A stretch of DNA of 64,000 nt, from contig NZ_CP050699.1 of NCBI RefSeq assembly GCF_005116675.2, forward strand, positions 434,001 to 498,000. The letters are read 5' to 3'. The notes under the pieces were generated by a model. That model worked only from the letters and a program-made list of their open reading frames with translations, made no database searches and was not told where the DNA came from. The position numbers and the translations under genes were made by a program. Source of the DNA: Desulfosediminicola ganghwensis. GTDB taxonomy: Bacteria > Desulfobacterota > Desulfobulbia > Desulfobulbales > Desulfocapsaceae. Below, in pieces: positions 57,156-64,000 of this stretch. The first letter of the stretch is position 1. Every line of letters starts with the position of its first letter.

Positions 57156-58462
57156 ATCTTCCTCCTGCCAATCTCTTTAATATTGGCTTATCTGGGTGTC
57201 CACTCTTTTATAGCAGGATCATTCCTTGAATGCAGCAACGAGGGTAAAACATAAACTCCAAATGGTTATGAAGAAAGCTGATGACTCGATGCCTCTGGGT
57301 GGTCTGGTTCAAGTCGACGACGTCTACTGGGGCGGTAAAAAATCTGGTGGAAAACGTGGCCGGGGCGCACCGGGTAAAACACCATTCATAGCGGCCTTGC
57401 AGCGTAACGAAGCAGGCCACCCAGTATTCATGCGTTTGAGTCGTGTTGGTAGCTACGAATCAGCGGAGATGCTTCGCTGGGCCAAACATCACCTGAGCCC
57501 TGAATCAGTCGTAGTATCCGATGGGCTTGCCTGCTTCAAAAGCGTTGAAAAAACCGGGCATATACACTATCCGATCAAAACCACAGGCCGATATAACACT
57601 CCAAATTTCAGAGTGTTCGATTGGCTCAACACCGTAATTGGTAATGTGAAGAATGCAGTCATTGGCACCTATCATGGCATGAGTCATCGCCATTTACCTA
57701 GATATCTTGGTGAATTTTGTTACCGTTTCAATCGTAGATTCAGGCTTCCCTTATTGCTTACATCGTTGATTGTTGACGCGGTAAACTCGGACCCTATTCC
57801 TCAACATGTTTTGAGTTGTGCTGAGGATTGGTGGTAATCAGAAACATGTATTTATAACGATAAAGCGCGTGGTGGGAGGTTATTCAGTCGACTGCCAAGG
57901 CATGGTAAAAAGCGCTGGAAAGACGGCAAGAGAAGGCATATGGCTGGAGCTTCGTTGATACCTCAACGCCAGGATATCTCTAAAAGACCTGCAATTGTAG
58001 ACAAGCGCAGTCGCATTGGCGACTGGGAAGGTGACACAGTCCACGGCAAGAAGGGTTACCTGGTTACACTCGTTGATCGAATGAGCAGGTTCACATTGGT
58101 CCAACGAGTTTCTAGGAAAACAAAAGGCAAAGTGGCCTCAGCAATGACAGCGTTATTGAGGAAAGTGCCGGAGGTCCGAACGATTACCCTTGATAACGGT
58201 TCGGAATTTGCCGATCATTCAACCGTTTCTGAAGCGACAGGGACGGAAATCTATTTTGCCAAACCACTTGCGAGTTGGCAGCGTGGAACCAATGAAAACA
58301 CAAATGGCAGGATCAGGCGCTTCTGGCCCAAAGGATTTGATATCTCAACTCTGTCTGAGCAGGAAATAGAGGATAGGATTTTATTGTTAAACCTAACACC
58401 GAGAAAGGTACTTGGAGGGCTAACTCCTCTGGAAGTCTTTATAGGTAAGAGTGTTGCACTTA

Positions 58463-60349
58463 TTACTTGAATCTAGCTTGCCGAGTTCTAATAACCATCT
58501 CACATCTATCGCAATCGAACTCCAGATCATAAACCCCGGTATTATCATTTAAGGTATAGTGTCGATTTGGATTGATACTCTCATCAACCTCAAGACTCTC
58601 CACATACTTCTTATTGCTTTTGGGACACCTGCCAAGTTGCGCTTTCAAACAATACCGTGTTCGCATGAGTTCGACATTGCTCCCATCAGCCAACCGAGCC
58701 TTGGAAATTTCAAGTTGGAAGTTTTTTACACCATGTCTCGCATAAAAAGCCTTTGCCTTACTGTTTAGAATGTTGTCGAGATAGGTAACAGTATCCGCAA
58801 GCCATTTATGTGATGATGGTTTCAGATCAAATGTTTGTGACTCATACTTTTCTTTACGCACAAGAAGATGTTGCTCACAAGCTGCTCTACGCAACTCGTT
58901 TATGTCTGAAGCCGCATAAAATGAGTCCTCGCGCACAAAGACTTTCACGACAGCGACCCTGAAAGGCGTCCCCCCGACTTTTTTCATCTGCCGTTCGATA
59001 ACGCTCTCCATCATCCCCGCCTTCCTGGCCTGCTGCGGTTTCACCTCATGGAGCATTTCGGAGCATATTCCATCTTCATCGACTATTTGGCACTTCAAAC
59101 CGCTTTCCGTTTCACCCACAGCGAAACTCACCTCAAGGAAACGACAGTTTTCACTTTGCCTGAGCTCTTTTATAAAGGCGGTGTCAAGATTCCTATAAAC
59201 AACTGCTCCTTTGTGTGGATTCTTACGATCTCGATGAAATATTTTCTGTTCATCTCCCGCACTCTCTGCCCGGTTTGCCTTTACCCCTACCAAATTTCCA
59301 CTTTCATCGAAATAGCAGAGGCCATCACCATTATGTACTGTGATGTGAGTTGCAATAACAAAGCTGCCCTTACCAGTCAGCACAACTTTTCCCAGAAGCT
59401 CTCCAAGCGATTTTGGGGTATCGATGGAACCTGCCCTGTTTCTCTTTTTTGTCAGGAAGTAGTCGGTTTTCCCTCTATTAAAGGACTTGCTTGTATCTGG
59501 AGTGAAGGTAAATCGACAGCGGCCCGATGAAAGCTGCTGGAGATTATCATCCGCATCGATAAGCTCATCCAACGCTTTGCGATAAAAAGCCGTAACGTTC
59601 TTTACATAATCTATGCCCTTGAGTCGCCCTTCAATCTTGAAAGAGCTTACCCCGGCATCGAGTAACGATTTCAGATGATTCGACAGATCAAGGTCTTTCA
59701 ACGACAACAGATACTTGTCCTTGGCCAGGATCTTACCAGAGCCATCCTTAAGCGTAAACTTATGCCGGCAAAACTGCGCACACTCCCCGCGATTGGCACT
59801 CCTGCCTGTCACCACCTCGCTGATATAACACTGGCCGCTATACGAAACACAAAGTGCGCCGTGAATGAAGCATTCCAGAGGTACTGTGCTGTTCTGCCGG
59901 ATCTCACGAATCTGGGCCAGACTCAGCTCACGGGCCAGCACGATCTGCTGAAAACCACATTTCTCCAGGAACTCAACTTTTTCAGGAGTGCGGTTATTAC
60001 ACTGGGTCGAGGCATGCAGGGAAATTGGCGGCAGCTCGCATTCGAGCAGCCCCATATCCTGAATGATCAGGGCATCCGCACCGATATTATAAAGGGAATG
60101 GGCAAGACGGGTCGCCTCCTCAATCTCGTCATCGGTAAGAATGGTATTTAAAGCGATATAGACCCGGGCATTAAAGGTGTGGGCGTGGCGTATCAGCTGT
60201 TCAATATCATGAAGAGAATTGCCCACAGCGGCACGGGCACCGAATTTGGGCGCACCGACATAGACCGCGTCTGCGCCATGGTTGACTGCAGCGACACCGC
60301 AGGCAAGATCCCTGGCGGGAGAAAGTAACTCAATTGGATGTCGCTGCAT
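58463..60349 (-). CDS. U32-family peptidase / tRNA-rRNA hydroxylation protein (RlhA/YegQ-like)
   Basis: A 628-residue U32 protein. ELLSPARDLACGVAAVNHGADAVYVGAPKFGAR opens the TIM-barrel domain. The metal/Fe-S region has CSVSYSGQCYISEVVTGRSANRGECAQFCRHKF-type cysteines, and SFKIEGRLKGIDYVKNVT is the U32 signature. The C-terminal DUF3656-like part ends LEFDCDRCEM. Its stop codon is supplied at the IS30 junction; without the insertion the protein would end one residue later (FKY then TAA). Probably the last gene of a four-gene operon. Confidence 0.88.
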   Translation of the reverse strand: MQRHPIELLSPARDLACGVAAVNHGADAVYVGAPKFGARAAVGNSLHDIEQLIRHAHTFNARVYIALNTILTDDEIEEATRLAHSLYNIGADALIIQDMGLLECELPPISLHASTQCNNRTPEKVEFLEKCGFQQIVLARELSLAQIREIRQNSTVPLECFIHGALCVSYSGQCYISEVVTGRSANRGECAQFCRHKFTLKDGSGKILAKDKYLLSLKDLDLSNHLKSLLDAGVSSFKIEGRLKGIDYVKNVTAFYRKALDELIDADDNLQQLSSGRCRFTFTPDTSKSFNRGKTDYFLTKKRNRAGSIDTPKSLGELLGKVVLTGKGSFVIATHITVHNGDGLCYFDESGNLVGVKANRAESAGDEQKIFHRDRKNPHKGAVVYRNLDTAFIKELRQSENCRFLEVSFAVGETESGLKCQIVDEDGICSEMLHEVKPQQARKAGMMESVIERQMKKVGGTPFRVAVVKVFVREDSFYAASDINELRRAACEQHLLVRKEKYESQTFDLKPSSHKWLADTVTYLDNILNSKAKAFYARHGVKNFQLEISKARLADGSNVELMRTRYCLKAQLGRCPKSNKKYVESLEVDESINPNRHYTLNDNTGVYDLEFDCDRCEMVIRTRQARFK

Positions 60350-60398
60350 AACTTCTACTACTCTGTATGATATTGCCAGGCTTTACGCCTGGCAGGTT

Positions 60399-61052
60399 CT
60401 AGAATCCGAGTTCTTCATTTATGAGAACAACTTTGACCCGGGCCTTCGGAAACGATTTTTCGGTAATAGTCCAGGTATTGCAGATCCTTCCCGGGCTTTT
60501 GCAATCTTCACAGTGACTTGTTTTCACACAAGGCGTCTTGCAATCGAGGCGCATGGCGTTTACCGGCGAGGCATATTCTTTAATCCTGTACATGGCTGAG
60601 TCAAGATCCGGCACAATCTTATTTCTGCCGATGAGGACCACCACGTTTTTCGGACCAAAGGTCAAGGCGCCAACCCGATTGCCGATCATATCCAGGTTCA
60701 CCAGATGCCCGGCCTCGGTAACCGCATTTGTTCCGGTAATATAGAAATCCACGAGCAAGCCCTGCCTTCTGCGCTCGATCTTCTCCTCAAAAGAGAGCCC
60801 TGGCTCATCCGGTCTCAGCAACTCGATGCCTTCACAGGCCAGCAAGGCATCGTGCAATCCGGCTGACTTCATGGTCATGGAACCACCATACGAGACCGAT
60901 TTCGCACCGGTCTCCGGCAGGATTTTGTTCATCACCAGAGCACCGGCCTCTGCGCTGTTCTCTGCTGTAAATACTTCAAAATTATTCTTCTCCAGCTGAA
61001 CACGAAGCTCATCCAGCCGTATCTGCCAATACTGTTCAATCGGGTTTTCCAC
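60399..61052 (-). CDS. LUD-domain (LutC/DUF162-like) protein
   Basis: A 217-residue LUD-superfamily protein related to subunits of lactate-oxidation complexes. SVSYGGSMTMKSAGLHDAL, GTNAVTEAGHLVNLDMIGNRVGALTFGPKNVVVLIGRNKI are family motifs. The C-terminal cysteine group CKTPCVKTSHCEDC...GRIC may bind a cluster. No LutA/LutB partner is nearby. 49 bp upstream of the U32 gene. Confidence 0.87.
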   Translation of the reverse strand: MENPIEQYWQIRLDELRVQLEKNNFEVFTAENSAEAGALVMNKILPETGAKSVSYGGSMTMKSAGLHDALLACEGIELLRPDEPGLSFEEKIERRRQGLLVDFYITGTNAVTEAGHLVNLDMIGNRVGALTFGPKNVVVLIGRNKIVPDLDSAMYRIKEYASPVNAMRLDCKTPCVKTSHCEDCKSPGRICNTWTITEKSFPKARVKVVLINEELGF

Positions 61053-61096
61053 GTGTTTCTCCTAGGATTGTAATCACTTTCTGCTCAGACTCAGGG

Positions 61097-61444
61097 TCAA
61101 AACGTCATTACTTCATAGCCTTCTTTGGTAAAACGTTCAAGGGACGGATGCCCCTGCAGTTCGCTGCCAAAGGTCAACCCCTGCCGAAGGGCCTCATCAT
61201 AGCTCCCCATTTTTTTGGAGCAGGCAAGACAGATACAACCAATCAGCCCCGCTTTGCACACTTTGTCATAAAGCTCGGCAAATGGTTTGCCCGGTTGCCC
61301 AAGATCGGTAATCAATCGGGTAGCAGCACCTTCTATGACCAGTTCGAGCCTATAGCCTTTCTGATGATAATCAAGGCAATAGAGCAGTACATGGGAAAAA
61401 CAGACCAACTCGCCGGTGTAGGCAATTAATGCGATTTTTTTCAT
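61097..61444 (-). CDS. DsrE-like small protein
   Basis: A 115-residue DsrE/TusD-like protein. IALIAYTGELVCFSHVLLYCLDYHQKGYRLELVIEG is the fold's start, and LIGCICLACSKKMGS carries several Cys residues at the place of the family's sulfur-carrying loop. Possibly involved in sulfur transfer (inference). It lies between the DOMON-like and LUD genes with short gaps (24 and 44 bp). Confidence 0.75.
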   Translation of the reverse strand: MKKIALIAYTGELVCFSHVLLYCLDYHQKGYRLELVIEGAATRLITDLGQPGKPFAELYDKVCKAGLIGCICLACSKKMGSYDEALRQGLTFGSELQGHPSLERFTKEGYEVMTF

Positions 61445-61468
61445 GCCGTCCCTCCTGTGAATGATTGT

Positions 61469-62026
61469 TCATGGTCTCGGCAGATCGACAATAAAGCCCG
61501 CCTCATTATGAAAATCCGGTTTCGTACCCGGATGGTGAGCCGCCCAGTAACTTTTCTGATTATCCACACAAGATATTACCGCGCTCAGGCCAACTCGAAA
61601 TGCTCTGCCCGAAAGCTCCAGTTCCGCCAGGGGAATTGTAACATCAAGGCCAACTCTCTCCTGCGACCACTTTGACTTCGAGTAAAGCGACGATACCCGC
61701 TGCTCAGGCCTCATGCCGGCACGATAACCGGTAAACCGATACAGGTTCCAGTCCCCTGCCGGGGACACGTTAACCTCATGGTACGAATCGCAATTCAAAC
61801 CCTGCAGGAAACATTCAAAGCAGGTGGACTCCCAGAGACCGTCCAGCCTTTTGGTACACCTGCCATCATCCCTGGAGGGCATATGAACCTGCTCAATATT
61901 CCCGCTTAGGCGATACCGTAGGGTGAGGGCATCACTCTCTCGGACTATTTCACATTCAAGCGCTATCTGCCAATGGGGCAAAGGATGAAACGGGTAGAGA
62001 GAAACTGTCTGTCGATACACTTCCAC
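61469..62026 (-). CDS. DOMON-like domain protein
   Basis: A 185-residue single-domain protein with the DOMON-like_type9 pattern: GLWESTCFECFLQ, YHEVNVSPAGDWNLYRFTGYRAGM and SYWAAHHPGTKPDFHNEAGF. Such domains bind sugars or heme in other proteins, but this group is uncharacterised. No signal peptide is seen. It is the first gene of the presumed four-gene operon. Confidence 0.8.
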   Translation of the reverse strand: MEVYRQTVSLYPFHPLPHWQIALECEIVRESDALTLRYRLSGNIEQVHMPSRDDGRCTKRLDGLWESTCFECFLQGLNCDSYHEVNVSPAGDWNLYRFTGYRAGMRPEQRVSSLYSKSKWSQERVGLDVTIPLAELELSGRAFRVGLSAVISCVDNQKSYWAAHHPGTKPDFHNEAGFIVDLPRP

Positions 62027-62067
62027 TATTTTTCTGAATTTACCTGAAAAGTCCTGAAGACAAATAG

Positions 62068-62101
62068 AAAAGAGGAAAGGGCCGCTCGCCCTCTCCTCTT
62101 T
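62068..62101 (-). terminator. Rho-independent terminator after the thiolase gene
   Basis: Stem AAAGAGGA-AGGGC / GCCCT-TCCTCTTT with a 5-nt loop and A/T-rich flanks, placed between the thiolase stop and the DOMON-like gene. It separates the SDR-thiolase unit from the downstream operon. Confidence 0.82.
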
Positions 62102-62151
62102 CGCTTAACCGTGCTGCTGTATGGTACCCTAAAATAGTTGCTGATGCTCTA

Positions 62152-63435
62152 TCAACAGTTCTCCAATACCATGGCCATGCCCATACCACCACCGATACAG
62201 AGCGACGCCAGCCCGAGAGACTGATTTTTTCTCTTCATCTGGCCCATCAGAGTCACCAATATGCGGCTACCGGTACAACCAATGGGATGACCAAGAGAAA
62301 TACCGCTGCCATAGACATTGGTCTTTTCAATATCACAGCCCAGCTCACGCATACAGGCCATGGCCTGCACGGCAAAGGCCTCGTTCAGCTCCAGGGAATC
62401 GAAATCTGAAATCGTCAGACCCTCCTTTGCCATCAGCTTACGAACGGCCGGAATAGGGCCGAGCCCCATATAGGCCGGATCAAGACCCGCTGTTGAATGT
62501 GCTTTGATCTTCACCAGTGGAGTCAACCCAAGCTCTTTGGCCTTATCGGCAGACATCAGCAGCAGCGCTGCCGCCGCATCATTGATGCCGGACGCATTAC
62601 CAGCGGTTACTGTGCCATCCTTTATAAAAGCGGGACGAATCCTGCCCATTTTTTCTGCGCTGGTCTCCATGGGCCGCTCATCGACTTTGTAAATAACCGG
62701 GTCGCCTTTTCGCTGGGGAATGACAATCGGCACAATTTCATCTTCAAAGATGCCGGTCTTAATCGCCGCCATGGCCCGCTGATGACTCAGGGCACCGATC
62801 TCATCCTGTTCCTGGCGGCTGATGCCGTACTTGGCAGCGATATTTTCTGCCGTCATCCCCATGTGGTAACCGTAAAACGTTTCGTAAAGACCATCGAAAA
62901 CCATCAGGTCAATCATCTTGCCGTCACCCATCCGCTGTCCCCAGCGAGCGGTGCCAAGACCATACGGCACCCTGCTCATGGATTCCATGCCGCCTGCCAG
63001 AATGACATCAGCGTCACCGCAACGAATGGCGTTGGTTGCCAGCGCCACCGACTCTATGCCGGAAGCACACAGCTTGTTCACGGTAGTTGCGCTGGTCTCT
63101 TTGGGGATACCGGCCCGGATCATGGCCTGCCGGCCGACATTCTGTCCCTGACCTGCACCAAGCACATTGCCCATGATGACCTGATCGATCTCAATGGACT
63201 GCAGCCCGGCATCATAATCGTCATACTGCTGCTCAAGTTCAATCTTCCCTGCACCAGCCAGAGGCTCTGGAGCAAATCTGCTACACTCTTCACTCGTGAC
63301 TGGTCGAAGCCCAGCGGATTTCAGGGTTTCTTTCAGTACTGCCGCGCCAAGATCGACTACAGGTGTGTCTTTAAGGGTGCCGCTATAGGCACCAATTGCA
63401 GTTCGTTTACCACTCACAATTACAACGTCTTTCAT
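62152..63435 (-). CDS. Acetyl-CoA C-acetyltransferase (thiolase) with extra loop
   Basis: Condenses or splits acetoacetyl-CoA. Catalytic residues are present: Cys in [29 protein letters not shown] (His) and [11 protein letters not shown] (Cys). The protein is 427 residues against the usual ~393. About 35 extra residues (roughly 44-78, [18 protein letters not shown]...DAGLQSIEI) sit in the N-terminal domain before [14 protein letters not shown] precedes the ATG. It follows the SDR gene by 39 bp. Confidence 0.92.
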   Translation of the reverse strand: MKDVVIVSGKRTAIGAYSGTLKDTPVVDLGAAVLKETLKSAGLRPVTSEECSRFAPEPLAGAGKIELEQQYDDYDAGLQSIEIDQVIMGNVLGAGQGQNVGRQAMIRAGIPKETSATTVNKLCASGIESVALATNAIRCGDADVILAGGMESMSRVPYGLGTARWGQRMGDGKMIDLMVFDGLYETFYGYHMGMTAENIAAKYGISRQEQDEIGALSHQRAMAAIKTGIFEDEIVPIVIPQRKGDPVIYKVDERPMETSAEKMGRIRPAFIKDGTVTAGNASGINDAAAALLLMSADKAKELGLTPLVKIKAHSTAGLDPAYMGLGPIPAVRKLMAKEGLTISDFDSLELNEAFAVQAMACMRELGCDIEKTNVYGSGISLGHPIGCTGSRILVTLMGQMKRKNQSLGLASLCIGGGMGMAMVLENC

Positions 63436-63474
63436 TTCCAGCTCCTTTCAATTAAAGATCTGTTTGTACGTCGC

Positions 63475-64000
63475 CTACCCCTTCGATCCGAGCCGCAAAC
63501 CACCGTGAATAAATACCGTTTCCCCAGCCATCGCCTCATTGACATATAACTCTCTTATCAATGACACGACCTCCTCCGGCTCTATCAACCTGCCAATCGG
63601 CACCTGCTCGATGATTTTACCGATAATTCGCTCGTCTATGCTTTTTACCATGGCTGTGCCCACATAACCAGGCGCTACTGCCATGCAACGAATTTTATCG
63701 GCCAGATTTCTCCTGAAAAATTCAGCAGTAAGCACTTTTGGCATCACCGCCATCGCCGCTTTGGACGATGAATAGTTGATCTGGCCTGCCGTGCCCAGAG
63801 AACCGGTGGAAGATACCAGACATACCAGACCTTTCGAGTTATGGTTCACCATCTGCTCAACACATTCACGAACCGTCAGAAACACCCCTGTAAGGTTTAT
63901 ATCTATGACCCTCTGAAACTTCTCGAGAGACATTTTGCCCACCACCTTACCCGTTTCCCGATCAGTTTTTATCATCAGGCCGTCTCCGGTGATTCCGGCA
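63475..64000 (-). CDS. SDR-family reductase (partial, acetoacetyl-CoA/3-oxoacyl reductase-like)
   Basis: The gene enters from the right edge. The visible part reads AGITGDGLMIK, then KFQRVIDINLTGVFLTVRECVEQM, SSTGSLGTAGQINYSSSKAAM with the Ser and Tyr-x3-Lys catalytic residues, and ends VFIHGGLRLGSKG. Reads like FabG/PhaB. The thiolase immediately downstream suggests it acts on acetoacetyl-CoA. The N-terminal Rossmann motif is outside the window. Confidence 0.87.
   Translation of the reverse strand, partial: AGITGDGLMIKTDRETGKVVGKMSLEKFQRVIDINLTGVFLTVRECVEQMVNHNSKGLVCLVSSTGSLGTAGQINYSSSKAAMAVMPKVLTAEFFRRNLADKIRCMAVAPGYVGTAMVKSIDERIIGKIIEQVPIGRLIEPEEVVSLIRELYVNEAMAGETVFIHGGLRLGSKG

Larger units (their letters stand above)
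54662..57221 (-). mobile_element. IS3-family element, copy 2, interrupted by IS110
   Basis: Same ends as copy 1, with a 3-bp target duplication TTC (54659-54661 and 57222-57224). Subtracting the 1283-bp IS110 insert leaves 1277 bp, exactly one base longer than copy 1, which matches copy 1's single-base deletion in orfB. Confidence 0.93.
54324..57837 (+). pseudogene. IS1595-family transposase split by IS3
   Basis: N-terminal half: zinc ribbon CPRCTNEKSYYIETRALFQCAAC and TTWFLAIYFVSQSKEGIPALKLMRLLGIS, cut after 54661. C-terminal half resumes at 57222: LNAATRVKHKLQMVMKKADDS, LVQVDDVYWGGKKSGGKRGRG (catalytic Asp), VVSDGLACF and FDWLNTVIGNVKNAVIGTYHG. Joining at the TTC duplication restores one open frame, so the gene was intact when IS3 landed. 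Confidence 0.9.
54216..57841 (+). mobile_element. IS1595-family element interrupted by IS3
   Basis: Terminal inverted repeat CTGATTACCAC at both ends, flanked by the 10-bp direct repeat AAACATGTAT (54206-54215 and 57842-57851). Removing IS3 with its 3-bp duplication leaves about 1.06 kb, normal for the family. Confidence 0.88.
53772..58464 (+). mobile_element. IS30-family element carrying three nested insertions
   Basis: Ends match as inverted AATAAGTGCAACA (53772-53784 and 58452-58464), with a possible 2-bp duplication AC outside. Removing the inserted IS1595 unit (54216-57841) and its duplication leaves about 1.06 kb, the usual IS30 size. The right end sits in the last codons of the U32 peptidase gene. 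Confidence 0.82.
53855..58470 (+). pseudogene. IS30 transposase, split by IS1595 and frameshifted
   Basis: The N-terminal part KQHQHYRQLTHEQRYQTSGLRKAGMS is followed by a frameshift near 53965, then VSRELRRNS-type sequence and WSSEAISQRMKVE. The gene is cut at 54215. The C-terminal part resumes at 57852 with YNDKARGGRLFSRLPRHGKKR, RIGDWEGDTVHGKKG (first Asp), TLDNGSEFADH (second Asp) and WQRGTNENTNGRIRRFWPKG (Glu). A TAA near the junction is a further defect. The stop codon lies just outside the mapped IS end. Confidence 0.85.

Noticed and set aside
36969-57221. Composite transposon bounded by the two IS3 copies
   Set aside because: Each IS3 has its own 3-bp duplication at both ends, which indicates separate insertions.

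Overview
The window looks like a chromosome segment of a Desulfobacterota (Desulfobulbales-like) anaerobe. The pointers are a periplasmic nitrate reductase cluster in the order napM-A-D-G-H, close to the Desulfovibrio-type nap layout; a UGA-encoded selenoprotein with a bacterial SECIS hairpin; sigma-54 promoters; TRAP transport; and DUF748, DsrE-like and LUD proteins. The taxonomic call is inference. No tRNA, rRNA or CRISPR array was seen.

Left part (1-36500), moderately GC-rich housekeeping and metabolic genes: a YchF-like GTPase, HtpX protease, an SRPBCC protein, a peroxiredoxin-like selenoprotein (3371-3916, minus) whose UGA hides its N-terminal third, a lone Nif11-type small protein behind a perfect -24/-12 promoter, an Ldh-family dehydrogenase with a 55-residue zinc-ribbon protein, YbaN-like protein, polyphosphate kinase, the napMADGH cluster, a 3-hydroxyisobutyrate-dehydrogenase-like enzyme, a DUF4136 lipoprotein, hemolysin III family protein, acetoacetyl-CoA synthetase plus a macro-domain protein, the LetA/LetB lipid-transport pair, and a universal stress protein. 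Next comes a five-gene minus-strand operon, dctP-dctQ-dctM-eutB-eutC, coupling a TRAP importer to ethanolamine ammonia-lyase, with a sigma-54 promoter and an upstream palindrome. PanE-like reductase, YkgJ-type protein plus aspartate kinase, and a large DUF748 protein close the part.

Middle part (36500-58465), an insertion-sequence-rich, largely AT-rich island. It carries two groups of surface-glycan genes: sulfotransferase, GT61, GT2, GT2 on plus; and methyltransferase, RgpF-like, GT8 on minus. These are embedded in IS66, IS3 (two near-identical copies), IS91 with a broken integrase, a RAYT fragment, IS1595, IS4, ISL3, IS30 and IS110 elements. Target duplications can be read for several. At 53772-58464 four elements are nested: IS110 inside IS3 inside IS1595 inside IS30. 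The 213-bp leading end of the IS110 element looks like a bridge-RNA locus, with candidate guide segments matching the actual target and element ends.

Right part (58463-64000), native genes on minus: a probable operon DOMON-like / DsrE-like / LUD / U32 peptidase, the last gene's final codon altered by the IS30 insertion, then a terminator, a thiolase with an unusual ~35-residue insert, and an SDR reductase running off the window.
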